In this document: piece by piece, positions 1 to 5,766 of the stretch
Layout of the letters: the number at the start of each line of letters is the position of its first letter
Numbering within the stretch: position 1 is the stretch's first letter
Assembly (NCBI GenBank): GCA_902158745.1
Contig: CABGHH010000111.1
Coordinates: 1-5,768 of the forward strand
Source of the DNA: Candidatus Methanolliviera sp. GoM_asphalt
GTDB lineage: Archaea > Halobacteriota > Methanoliparia > Methanoliparales > Methanoliparaceae
Length of the DNA: 5,768 nt
Reading direction: 5' to 3'
Made by a program: the position numbers and the translations under genes
The notes under the pieces: generated by a model
The model's database searches: none
What the model was told of the DNA's origin: nothing
The model's input: only the letters and a program-made list of their open reading frames with translations

Positions 1-2
1 AC

Positions 3-455
3 GTAGAGAACGGAAACAATTATTGGGAAGATCTGATCGCTCAGGAGAGAGAGAATAAAGAGAGGTTCATATACGAAGATACAAATCTGGCGGTTATGAC
101 AAGTTTTTCTCCAATGGGGAATAAAGAAGTTCTATTTATATTTAAAAATTCTTCTTCGCTCTCCGATTTGGATGATAAGGAGATAGAGGATTTTTCTGAA
201 TGCTTGATAAAAATTCTCAAAGGATACAAGGATTTGGGGATGAACGCATTCAATCTTAGCAGCTTTTCCGCACCGATGGGCGAAAATTTAGATTATTACC
301 TATTGAACGCAAGGATTATATCGAGACCGAGATTTGGAAGAACATATACCAACGATGCCGGTTTCATGGAGAGATTTCAACGTGAATGGGTGATAGAAGA
401 TAAACCGGAGGATATGGCAATATTTTTAAAGAGTGCTTTTGATCTTTTGGATTAG
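3..455 (+). CDS. GalT-like (HIT-superfamily) nucleotidyltransferase, C-terminal part; 5' end outside window
   Basis: The frame is open from the left edge to a TAG at 453-455, giving about 150 residues. The first ATG (base 96) is internal, because the codons before it read as family-like sequence (YWEDLIAQERENKERFIYED). The pattern resembles the second HIT-like domain of galactose-1-phosphate uridylyltransferases: a W..LI..E...RFIYE opening, an FSPMGNKEVLFIFK strand, an L.DLDDKEIEDF..CL.KIL.GY helix, then FN...SAPMGEN and ISRPRFGR....DAGFMER. GalT exchanges UMP between UDP-glucose and galactose-1-phosphate, but the catalytic HPH motif lies in the N-terminal half, which is not visible. Where E. 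coli GalT has L-H-A-H, this protein appears to read L-N-A-R, so the second metal site is probably absent and the substrate may differ. Enolase starts 6 bases downstream, so the two are probably co-transcribed. The family call is from remembered alignment and the substrate is unknown. Confidence 0.65.
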   Translation, partial: VENGNNYWEDLIAQERENKERFIYEDTNLAVMTSFSPMGNKEVLFIFKNSSSLSDLDDKEIEDFSECLIKILKGYKDLGMNAFNLSSFSAPMGENLDYYLLNARIISRPRFGRTYTNDAGFMERFQREWVIEDKPEDMAIFLKSAFDLLD

Positions 456-461
456 ATTTAA

Positions 462-1715
462 ATGATAGAGATAGAGGATATAAGGGCGAGAGAGATACTC
501 GATTCGAGAGGAGAACCAACGATTGAGGTTGATATAATCACAAAGAAAGGATTTGGAAGGGCATCGGTCCCGTCAGGTGCATCCACGGGTTCAAATGAGG
601 CGCTGGAGCTTAGAGATAAGGAAGACAGGTATGGCGGAAAGGGCGTTAAGAAAGCGGTAGAGAACGTGAACGAATTGATATGCCCGAAGTTGATCGGTTA
701 TGATGTGAGAGAACAGAGGAAGATTGATGAAGAGATGCTGGAACTTGACGGAACAGAAAAAAAGATCAATTTAGGGGCAAATGCGATACTGGCAGTCTCG
801 CTTGGCGTTGCAAGAGCGGCGGCAAATTCCCTCTCGATGCCCCTCTACAGATATCTGGGTGGGTCAAACGCGAGGATCTTACCGGTTCCGATGATGAACG
901 TGATAAACGGCGGAATGCACGCAGGAAATAATTTAGCGATACAGGAACATATGATAGTTCCGGTGGCGAAGCGTTTCTCTGATGCAATTCAGATCGCATC
1001 AGAGGTTTATCATTCGTTAAAAAAAGTTCTAACGAATAAATATGGAAAATCTGCCACGAATATCGGAGATGAAGGCGGGTTTGCACCCCCAATGGAGAAT
1101 ACAAGAGAGGCACTCGAGTCTCTTGAGAAAGCTGTGGAAGAGGCTGGTTACTCAAAAAAAGTTTTTTTTGCGATAGATTCCGCTGCGAGCGAGTTCTACA
1201 ACGATAAGGAAGGATACTATGAGATCGACGGCAGGAGATTGGAAGAGATGGAACTTTTGGATTATTACAGGGAAATCACCGAAGAATATCCTATCGTGGC
1301 ATTGGAAGATCCATTCCAAGAGGAAGACTTTGAGAGCTTTGCAGAGATAACAAAGAGGCTCAACATCCAGATAATTGGAGACGACATATTCGTCACGAAC
1401 GTTGAAAGGTTGAAGAGAGGTATCGATATGGGTGCCGCCAACGCCCTTCTTCTGAAGATAAACCAGATAGGAACGATCTCCGAATCCTTAGATGCTTCCG
1501 AATTGGCTTTAAGATCAGGATACGGTGTGATAGTCAGCCACAGATCCGGAGAGACGGAAGATACAAGCATCGCGGACATCGCCGTCGCAACGGGGTGCGG
1601 TCAGATAAAAACGGGTGCTCCGACAAGAGGAGAGCGAACCGCGAAGTATAACAGGCTTCTCAGGATAGAGGAGGAATTGGGCAAGACAGCTATTATGGGG
1701 GCAAAATTTGGATAA
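462..1715 (+). CDS. eno: Enolase (phosphopyruvate hydratase)
   Basis: This cytosolic enzyme interconverts 2-phosphoglycerate and phosphoenolpyruvate in glycolysis and gluconeogenesis. It has 417 residues, normal for the family, and appears complete. The flexible Ser loop SVPSGASTGSNEALELRD is near residues 35-52. By comparison with E. coli enolase, the acid/base and Mg2+ ligands are present: E162 (QEHMIVPV), E204 (GDEGGFAPP), D239 (AIDSAASEF), E282 (LEDPF), D307 (GDDIFVTN), K332 (LLLKINQIGT), the SHRSGETED loop at 359-367 and K383 (QIKTGAPTRGERTAKYN). Residue 163 is His where I expect Phe in most enolases (QEF). The ATG at 462 is the natural start because MIEIEDIRAREILDSRG matches the family N-terminus; no strong Shine-Dalgarno sequence precedes it. 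It lies 6 bases after the GalT-like gene and overlaps the GTPase start by 8 bases. It is not next to rpoN/rpoK or ribosomal protein genes, its neighbours in many archaea. Confidence 0.98.
   Translation: MIEIEDIRAREILDSRGEPTIEVDIITKKGFGRASVPSGASTGSNEALELRDKEDRYGGKGVKKAVENVNELICPKLIGYDVREQRKIDEEMLELDGTEKKINLGANAILAVSLGVARAAANSLSMPLYRYLGGSNARILPVPMMNVINGGMHAGNNLAIQEHMIVPVAKRFSDAIQIASEVYHSLKKVLTNKYGKSATNIGDEGGFAPPMENTREALESLEKAVEEAGYSKKVFFAIDSAASEFYNDKEGYYEIDGRRLEEMELLDYYREITEEYPIVALEDPFQEEDFESFAEITKRLNIQIIGDDIFVTNVERLKRGIDMGAANALLLKINQIGTISESLDASELALRSGYGVIVSHRSGETEDTSIADIAVATGCGQIKTGAPTRGERTAKYNRLLRIEEELGKTAIMGAKFG
1697..1710 (+). promoter_or_regulatory. G-rich ribosome binding site and TTG start inside the end of eno
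   Basis: A G5 run (1697-1701) lies 6 bases before the TTG at 1708-1710, inside the last codons of eno. In the GTPase frame the preceding in-frame stop is TAG at 1666-1668, and none of the codons from 1669 to 1707 is ATG, GTG or TTG. The first in-frame ATG falls after the Walker A loop. TTG at 1708 is therefore the only sensible start, with an 8-base overlap that suggests translational coupling to enolase. Confidence 0.7.
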
Positions 1716-2484
1716 GATTGAAGGCGTTAAGATTTACATATTGGGGACGGCGGGCAGCGGAAAGACGGTATTGACCCACTCTCTCCAGATATGGATGCAG
1801 GATATGGGACTGGAGGTGGCAACGGTTAATCTGGATCCGGGAGAGACGAATCTTCCGTATAGCCCGGAGGTGGATATAAGAGATTGGATAAATCTCTACG
1901 ATGTTATGGATCATTTCGGATTGGGTCCAAACGGCGCGCAGATCCTCTGTGCGGACGAGCTCGCTCTAAAAGCCGATGAGGTAAAACGTTCTCTCGATGA
2001 GTTTGATTATGATTTTGTCCTCGTTGATACGCCTGGACAGATGGAACTCTTCGCCTACCGAGAGTCTGGTAGAATTCTAATAGACGCACTCGGATCGGAA
2101 AATTCCATCTTGGCATTCCTCCTCGATCCGGTCATGGCAAAGACCCCAGGAGGATTCGTATCGCTCCAGATGCTCTCCCTCTCTGTTCAATTTAGATTCT
2201 CTCTCCCCCAGGTGAACATCATCTCCAAATCTGATACACTCAAAGAGGAGACGATAGAGAAGATAATGGAATGGAATACCGAGCCAGAATCTCTCTACGA
2301 TGAACTGATCTCGGAAAAAGGCATACTAAAAGAGATGAATTTAGAATTTTTAAGGGCATTGGAGATAATAGGGATGCAGGGATCGATGATCACCGTTTCT
2401 TCGGAAGAATATAGCGGGATGGAAGATATCTACAATCTAGCGGTTCAGATATTCGGTGGAGGTGAAGATTTGAGAGGGGATTGA
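1708..2484 (+). CDS. GPN-loop GTPase (Gpn1/XAB1-like, archaeal)
   Basis: This is a 258-residue P-loop GTPase of the GPN family, the expected size for the archaeal homodimeric members such as Pab0955. Visible motifs in order: Walker A GTAGSGKT (13-20), NLDPGETNLPYSPEVDIRDW (41-60), the family-defining Gly-Pro-Asn insertion in LGPNGA (GPN at 73-75), switch II/Walker B VDTPGQMELF (106-115) and the base-recognition motif SKSD (173-176; NKxD in classical GTPases). Eukaryotic relatives GPN1-3 help assemble and import RNA polymerase II; the archaeal role is not settled, so no pathway is assigned. It has no signal peptide or membrane segment and should be cytosolic. It starts at TTG, overlaps the end of eno by 8 bases, and ends 5 bases before the convergent DHH gene. 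The family call is very secure. Confidence 0.95.
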   Translation: MDKIEGVKIYILGTAGSGKTVLTHSLQIWMQDMGLEVATVNLDPGETNLPYSPEVDIRDWINLYDVMDHFGLGPNGAQILCADELALKADEVKRSLDEFDYDFVLVDTPGQMELFAYRESGRILIDALGSENSILAFLLDPVMAKTPGGFVSLQMLSLSVQFRFSLPQVNIISKSDTLKEETIEKIMEWNTEPESLYDELISEKGILKEMNLEFLRALEIIGMQGSMITVSSEEYSGMEDIYNLAVQIFGGGEDLRGD

Positions 2485-2489
2485 TCTCC

Positions 2490-3929
2490 TCACTTCTCGT
2501 CTTCGGCCCCTACCGCTGCAAGAAATCTCTTCGTTACGGCCTCTTCACAGAGATAGATGAGAGAATCTTTGTCCTTTATGCTATCAAAAATGCCGAGAGG
2601 TATCTGTGCGGCCGCCATACCATTATGACCCCCGGCAGAACCAACATCCTTGAAGGCCTCTTTCAGAACCTCCCCCATGCTCACCCGTATATCCTTGGTT
2701 CTTGCGGATATATAGATACCGCTATCCTCTATTATTCCATAGACCACAGCGGTTGTCACACCCTCAAGCCTCAACAGATAGTCGGCGGCTTGGGATAACG
2801 TATCACTATCTCTTATGAAGCCTACGTTGGACAGCAGATAGCTCCCCTTCATCTTTCTGTTCTTGATGGCATCACCCAAAACGTTTAAAGTCCCAACGGA
2901 GATTACAGAACTTGTTATCTGCTTTAAAAGTTCGTAATTCACATGTGGATATAGATAAGCGGCAGCGGTTAGATCGGCGGACGAGGTGTCTCTCGTAAAA
3001 TCTTGAGTATCAGATCTTATCCCGTAGAGAAGGGCGGAGGCGATCTCTTTTGGTATATCTACATTCAATTCACGTATGAATTTGGTCATAATCGCCGCAG
3101 TTGAGCCATAATTAGCATCTATTAACGCAAAATCTGAGTATGGAACGCTCGCGGTAACTTCATGGTGATCTATAATGATGTTTGGCTTAACAGATACAGA
3201 ATTGTTTGCATCTGGAACCGTATCTATGAATGCATACTTATCGTATTCATCCAGATCAGTATCCTCTATCTTTTTGAGCTCTATATTCAAGAGATTGACG
3301 AACGACCTGTTCTCCTGATGTCCTATACTTTTCCCATATAGTATATCACTCTCAACATTCACACCATTTCCGATATACTTTAGGGCAAGGGCACTGGCGA
3401 GTGCGTCTGGGTCGGGGCTGTCGTGAACTATGATCGCCAACTTTTCTTCTGTCTCTTTCAGAACTCTAAGTAATTTTTGTGCATCCGCCGAGTCTTCTAA
3501 TTTCTTTATTTTCTCATAAACTACTTTTGACACAATTTTTTGGGATAAGATGACATAATTTGCTCCCTTCTTTGCCAACTCTTTCTTCATCGACTCGTCT
3601 GCTACTCTTGCAAATATTGTGACATTTGGATATTGTTTTTTAACCCTCTCCGTGAAAGAGATGTTTGCCGAGATATCAGAACTCACCACAAAGATTGTGG
3701 GTGGTATGGAGATCTTTTCGATCAGATCTTCATCGGTAATATCTCCGACGCTTGCGTCAAATTTTTCGTCCCTCAATGTTTCTGTTCTGCTCTCATTTTT
3801 ATCGATGACGATAAATTTTTCCCCATGTGCCTCTAACTCTTCGCATATCGCGTGCCCCATGCTACCACAGCCCGCGATTAAATATTTAACATACTCTTCA
3901 ACTTCGGTAGATCCGGCATCTTCGGGAAT
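2490..3929 (-). CDS. Rossmann (RCK/TrkA-N)-DHH-DHHA1 phosphoesterase, start codon unusual or gene frameshifted
   Basis: Counted from the first ATG (3860) the protein has 456 residues; starting at ATT 3929 adds 23, giving 479. Domains (ATG numbering): a Rossmann fold 1-115 with FIVID (D20) ending strand 2; a DHH domain about 140-290 with HDSPDPDA (146-153), FIDTVP (D213), IDHHE (DHH 231-233) and GIRSDTQDF (D284), the expected Mn2+ ligands; and a DHHA1 domain about 330-447 with GSAGGHNGMA (407-416). The family hydrolyses phosphodiesters of short oligonucleotides, nanoRNA or cyclic dinucleotides; the Rossmann part probably senses NAD(H) or another nucleotide. The dinucleotide-binding glycines (GCGSMG, 3855-3872) begin upstream of ATG 3860, so that ATG cannot be the true start. 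Upstream to the stop at 3999-4001 the frame has no ATG, GTG or TTG. ATT 3929 has a G6 run 8 bases ahead; the alternative is a frameshift from ATG 3919. Function is confident, start is not; no substrate assigned. Confidence 0.9.
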   Translation of the reverse strand: MPEDAGSTEVEEYVKYLIAGCGSMGHAICEELEAHGEKFIVIDKNESRTETLRDEKFDASVGDITDEDLIEKISIPPTIFVVSSDISANISFTERVKKQYPNVTIFARVADESMKKELAKKGANYVILSQKIVSKVVYEKIKKLEDSADAQKLLRVLKETEEKLAIIVHDSPDPDALASALALKYIGNGVNVESDILYGKSIGHQENRSFVNLLNIELKKIEDTDLDEYDKYAFIDTVPDANNSVSVKPNIIIDHHEVTASVPYSDFALIDANYGSTAAIMTKFIRELNVDIPKEIASALLYGIRSDTQDFTRDTSSADLTAAAYLYPHVNYELLKQITSSVISVGTLNVLGDAIKNRKMKGSYLLSNVGFIRDSDTLSQAADYLLRLEGVTTAVVYGIIEDSGIYISARTKDIRVSMGEVLKEAFKDVGSAGGHNGMAAAQIPLGIFDSIKDKDSLIYLCEEAVTKRFLAAVGAEDEK

Positions 3930-3943
3930 TTTAAAATCCCCCC
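3927..3943 (-). promoter_or_regulatory. Candidate Shine-Dalgarno run and ATT start for the DHH gene
   Basis: On the minus strand GGGGGG (3943-3938) is followed by 8 bases and then ATT at 3929-3927, in frame with the Rossmann-DHH protein. The distance is right for a ribosome binding site, and the site lies about 20 bases after the start of transcription predicted from the TATA box. It would give IPEDAGSTEVEEYVKYLIAG as the N-terminus. ATT starts are very rare, so a frameshift from the out-of-frame ATG at 3919-3917 remains possible. Confidence 0.4.
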
Positions 3944-3970
3944 TTACTAAAACCCTAAATATTATGCCAG

Positions 3971-3984
3971 ATATATATCTTTCG
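3971..3984 (-). promoter_or_regulatory. Archaeal BRE/TATA promoter for the DHH gene
   Basis: On the minus strand CGAAAG (3984-3979), a good BRE, directly precedes ATATATAT (3978-3971). With the usual 25-27 base offset from the TATA centre, transcription would start near the A at 3948. That leaves a leader of about 20 bases containing the G6 run before ATT 3929. The promoter sits between the TIM-barrel stop and the DHH coding region, so the DHH gene is probably transcribed separately. Confidence 0.55.
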
Positions 3985-4025
3985 CAAAGATCAAAAGATT
4001 AAACAAATTGAGTCACTTCAAGTTC

Positions 4026-4049
4026 CTCAAAAATCGGAAGATTTTTGGG
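4026..4049. repeat. Inverted repeat (hairpin 1) over the TIM-barrel stop codon
   Basis: CAAAAATC (4028-4035) and GATTTTTG (4040-4047) form a perfect 8-bp stem around a GGAA loop, extendable by a T-G and a C-G pair to 10 bp (4026-4049). The stop codon of the TIM-barrel gene lies in the stem. On the minus-strand transcript the loop is UUCC. It might slow transcription or protect the mRNA 3' end; this is inferred. Confidence 0.6.
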
Positions 4050-4896
4050 ATATGCAAACCAAAGGTTTGCGACTACTTGGCTGATACATTAAATTCCTTA
4101 ACATCTCGATGCTCTCCATGGCATCGGTTCTTGATTCCGTCTTCAGCTCCAGCACGAGATTTTTCACGTTCGTCTCTCCCAATCGGCAAAATATCTTGGC
4201 AAAATCTATTATTCCGTGACCCATTGGGAGGTGCTGATCGCCATATCTTGGATCGACGATCTCCGGAATCCCGAGGTTGTCGTGGATGTGGAGATGATAG
4301 ATATAAGGAGAGAGCATATCGAGATATAAAGAGAGGTCAAATGCATATAGGTCTGACATGAGAAACGCATGTCCAATATCCAATACGATCTTTAGGTTAT
4401 CCTTTGCCACCGATTCGATTATCTGGAGAAGCTCATGTGGTAAGATACCTACCTTATCACGATCACGCCCCCTACGAATATTTTCCAAGAGAAGTGTTAT
4501 AGAATAATCATCTGCGATCTCTGAGAGATCTCTCAGATTGGATATAGCATTCAAGAAGGAATATCTTGGATCATCACTTGCATTGCCGCCGTGTATAACC
4601 ACGTATTCTGCATTCAGAATAGAAGCGATCTCAAAGACCTTTTTCATAACTTTCATATTCTTTTTGCTCCTCTTTCCGAGATCAACCCTTATATTTTCAT
4701 TCTCGGTGCTTGAATACGGCGCGTGGATCGAAAACCTTGTGTTGAGCGATGCAAGTTCATCCAACATATCGCGATCTATCTCTTCATCGAGCACCTTTGA
4801 GTCCTCCATACCGAGTTCTATCAAGTCCACCTCGTTCGGATGTATCGGGCCACCAAATTTATTTATCATACGTGAATTTATACCTATATTCATCAC
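4027..4896 (-). CDS. TIM-barrel metalloenzyme, sugar-phosphate isomerase/epimerase or AP endonuclease 2 superfamily
   Basis: The gene encodes 289 residues from GTG 4896, or 288 from the adjacent ATG 4893. The fold signature is of the xylose-isomerase-like TIM barrel family that includes endonuclease IV. All nine positions matching the endonuclease IV tri-zinc site seem kept: H58 (SIHAPY), H102 (VIHGG), E138 (LLLEN), D173 and H176 (LDIGHA), H203 (HLHIHDN), D220 and H222 (DQHLPMGHG) and E250 (LVLELK). The N-terminus lacks the GxHVS-type motif of true endonuclease IV, and DQHLPMGHGIIDF looks more like the sugar isomerase/epimerase branch, so I prefer that branch with substrate unknown. The last residues (QPSSRKPLVCISQKSSDF) are encoded by a repeated element with hairpins and are probably an acquired tail. 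A TATA box about 27 bases before ATG suggests a leaderless mRNA. The upstream neighbour on the same strand is a glycosyltransferase, which fits a sugar role but does not prove it. Confidence 0.85.
   Translation of the reverse strand: MMNIGINSRMINKFGGPIHPNEVDLIELGMEDSKVLDEEIDRDMLDELASLNTRFSIHAPYSSTENENIRVDLGKRSKKNMKVMKKVFEIASILNAEYVVIHGGNASDDPRYSFLNAISNLRDLSEIADDYSITLLLENIRRGRDRDKVGILPHELLQIIESVAKDNLKIVLDIGHAFLMSDLYAFDLSLYLDMLSPYIYHLHIHDNLGIPEIVDPRYGDQHLPMGHGIIDFAKIFCRLGETNVKNLVLELKTESRTDAMESIEMLRNLMYQPSSRKPLVCISQKSSDF
4054..4070. repeat. Inverted repeat (hairpin 2) inside element copy A
   Basis: GCAAACC-AAA-GGTTTGC is a perfect 7-bp inverted repeat with a 3-base spacer. It lies 4 bases from hairpin 1, within the 33 bases that element copy A has in excess of copy B, and is translated as part of the TIM-barrel C-terminal tail. 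It could be a structured RNA, a protein-binding palindrome, or the trace of an inserted sequence. Confidence 0.6.
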
Positions 4897-4916
4897 TTCA
4901 TCTGATAATGTAATGG

Positions 4917-4932
4917 TATATATGACTTTTCC
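4917..4932 (-). promoter_or_regulatory. BRE/TATA promoter of the TIM-barrel gene, likely leaderless
   Basis: On the minus strand GGAAAAGTC (4932-4924) precedes ATATATA (4923-4917). The TATA centre is 24 bases from GTG 4896 and 27 from ATG 4893, so transcription should begin at or within a few bases of the start codon. No Shine-Dalgarno sequence is present. A second AT run (about 4940-4953) could act as another TATA box, on either strand; the whole gap 4897-4968 is very AT-rich. Confidence 0.5.
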
Positions 4933-4968
4933 AAATAGTTATATATAATATACATAGAAATATATAAT

Positions 4969-5766
4969 TCAAGTAGTCGGACTTCGATTTTTGAGGACAA
5001 CCAAGATCAGAACTTTCTCTAACTCTCTTACGTGCCTCTCCCAGCTGAACCTCTCTACCCATATTTTGGCATTTCTTCTCAATCTCGATCTCTCGCTTTC
5101 ATTCATCAGAAATGCTTCTTTTAATCTCGAGGCAAGCGTATCGACGTCCGTTCTCGGATAGACGAACGCAACCTTTTTACTTAATACTCCCGTCTTGACG
5201 AATATGTCCGATGCGATAACGATACCATTGTATCTGAGTGCTTCTAATGGCACCAATCCAAAACCCTCGTGCGCGATCGATGGACAGACGACGGCATCAA
5301 ATGATTGATATAACTTCGTTTTATCCTCTTCTCTTACCCTTCCAGCAAATTTGACGGGTAAATGGCGAGAAAAATTTGATAAATGGCTATAATAGGAGGC
5401 ATAATCTCTCGTAAAACCGCCATAAATCGTGAGCTCTATCGGCAACTCATTATTCTCATATATCTTCTTCAACGCCTTAAGTAGGATGTGAATACCCTTA
5501 TTTGGGGCGATCCTACCGAGATAGAGGATCTTAAATTTTCCTTCTCTCACCTTTTTCTTCGATTCTCCTCTATCATCCGATTCTCCATCCAAACCGAGCG
5601 GGATTATAGAAAATTTATCTTTATCAGCCAAGAAATTCTCGATGTAGTAATCTCTGGTTAGTTGAGATGCAACCACGATCTTGTCGTCTCTTCTCAAGCA
5701 ACGTCTCGTGATCTCTTCGAGTTTTGAATATCTATCGGGAGAGATTGGTAGAAGATCGAGATCGAT
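4969..5766 (-). CDS. Glycosyltransferase, GT4-like (GT-B fold), C-terminal part; 5' end outside window
   Basis: The frame is open to the right edge, giving 266 residues; the TTG at 5697 is internal because the upstream codons (LLPISPDRYSKLEEITRRCL) continue the protein. Features typical of family 4 transferases, numbered from that TTG: a linker strand and hinge KIVVASQLTRDYYI...KFSIIPLGLDG (6-38), the C-terminal Rossmann domain opening KILYLGRIAPNKGIHILLKAL (56-76), LTIYGG (89-94), VKFAGRV (115-121), and the donor-binding E-x7-E motif in EGFGLVPLE (E144, E152). Such enzymes move a sugar from an NDP-sugar to a lipid-linked or protein glycan at the cytoplasmic face of the membrane. Acceptor and sugar cannot be told from this part. 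No membrane segment is seen. The last residues come from a repeated element, and the natural end is probably near WERHVRELEKVL. The TIM-barrel gene follows after 72 bases with its own promoter. Confidence 0.88.
   Translation of the reverse strand: MDLDLLPISPDRYSKLEEITRRCLRRDDKIVVASQLTRDYYIENFLADKDKFSIIPLGLDGESDDRGESKKKVREGKFKILYLGRIAPNKGIHILLKALKKIYENNELPIELTIYGGFTRDYASYYSHLSNFSRHLPVKFAGRVREEDKTKLYQSFDAVVCPSIAHEGFGLVPLEALRYNGIVIASDIFVKTGVLSKKVAFVYPRTDVDTLASRLKEAFLMNESERSRLRRNAKIWVERFSWERHVRELEKVLILVVLKNRSPTT
4970..4997 (+). repeat. Two-part repeated element, short copy (B), at 3' end of the glycosyltransferase gene
   Basis: Read on the plus strand it has CAAGTAGTCG (4970-4979) and CGATTTTTGAGGA (4985-4997) separated by 5 bases. 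It is inverted relative to copy A and lacks the GCAAACC hairpin. Read through on the minus strand it encodes the final residues (VLKNRSPTT) of the glycosyltransferase and two bases of its stop codon (4971-4969). Confidence 0.6.

Larger units (their letters stand above)
4024..4079 (-). repeat. Two-part repeated element, long copy (A), at 3' end of the TIM-barrel gene
   Basis: Read on the minus strand, this copy begins with CAAGTAGTCG (4079-4070) and ends with CGATTTTTGAGGA (4036-4024). Both blocks recur exactly, in the same order, at 4970-4997 on the plus strand. Between the blocks copy A has 33 bases containing the hairpin GCAAACC/GGTTTGC. It encodes most of the last 18 residues of the TIM-barrel protein and supplies its TGA stop (4029-4027). 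Confidence 0.6.

Noticed and set aside
766..1155. Open frame of 129 codons on the minus strand inside eno
   Set aside because: It is antisense to an unmistakable enolase and its translation has no recognisable features; a shadow frame.
1154..1169. A7-G-T8 run within eno as a possible frameshift or hairpin signal
   Set aside because: Enolase stays in frame across it (SKKVFFA) with the DSAASEF motif directly after, so no slippage is needed; it codes for a normal Lys-Lys-Val-Phe-Phe strand.
3860..3890. AT-rich run near 3875-3890 as a TATA box for a leaderless start at ATG 3860
   Set aside because: The same bases encode the conserved Rossmann strand KYLIAG, and starting at ATG 3860 would destroy the nucleotide-binding loop.
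3619..4002. Open frame of 127 codons on the plus strand over the DHH N-terminus and its promoter
   Set aside because: Mostly antisense to the conserved Rossmann coding region, low-complexity Ser/Leu-rich translation, no promoter or ribosome site seen.
4008..4361. Open frame of 117 codons on the plus strand starting near the hairpins
   Set aside because: Antisense to the C-terminal half of the TIM-barrel protein, with no family resemblance.
4027..4896. Classical endonuclease IV (nfo)
   Set aside because: The metal ligands fit, but the N-terminal GxHVS-type motif is missing and the DQHLPMGHG motif is closer to the sugar isomerase/epimerase branch; kept as an alternative only.
4538..4948. Open frame of 136 codons on the plus strand, hydrophobic and Ser/Phe-rich
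   Set aside because: Antisense to the metal-site region of the TIM-barrel gene; the composition is what the complement of AT-rich coding DNA gives.
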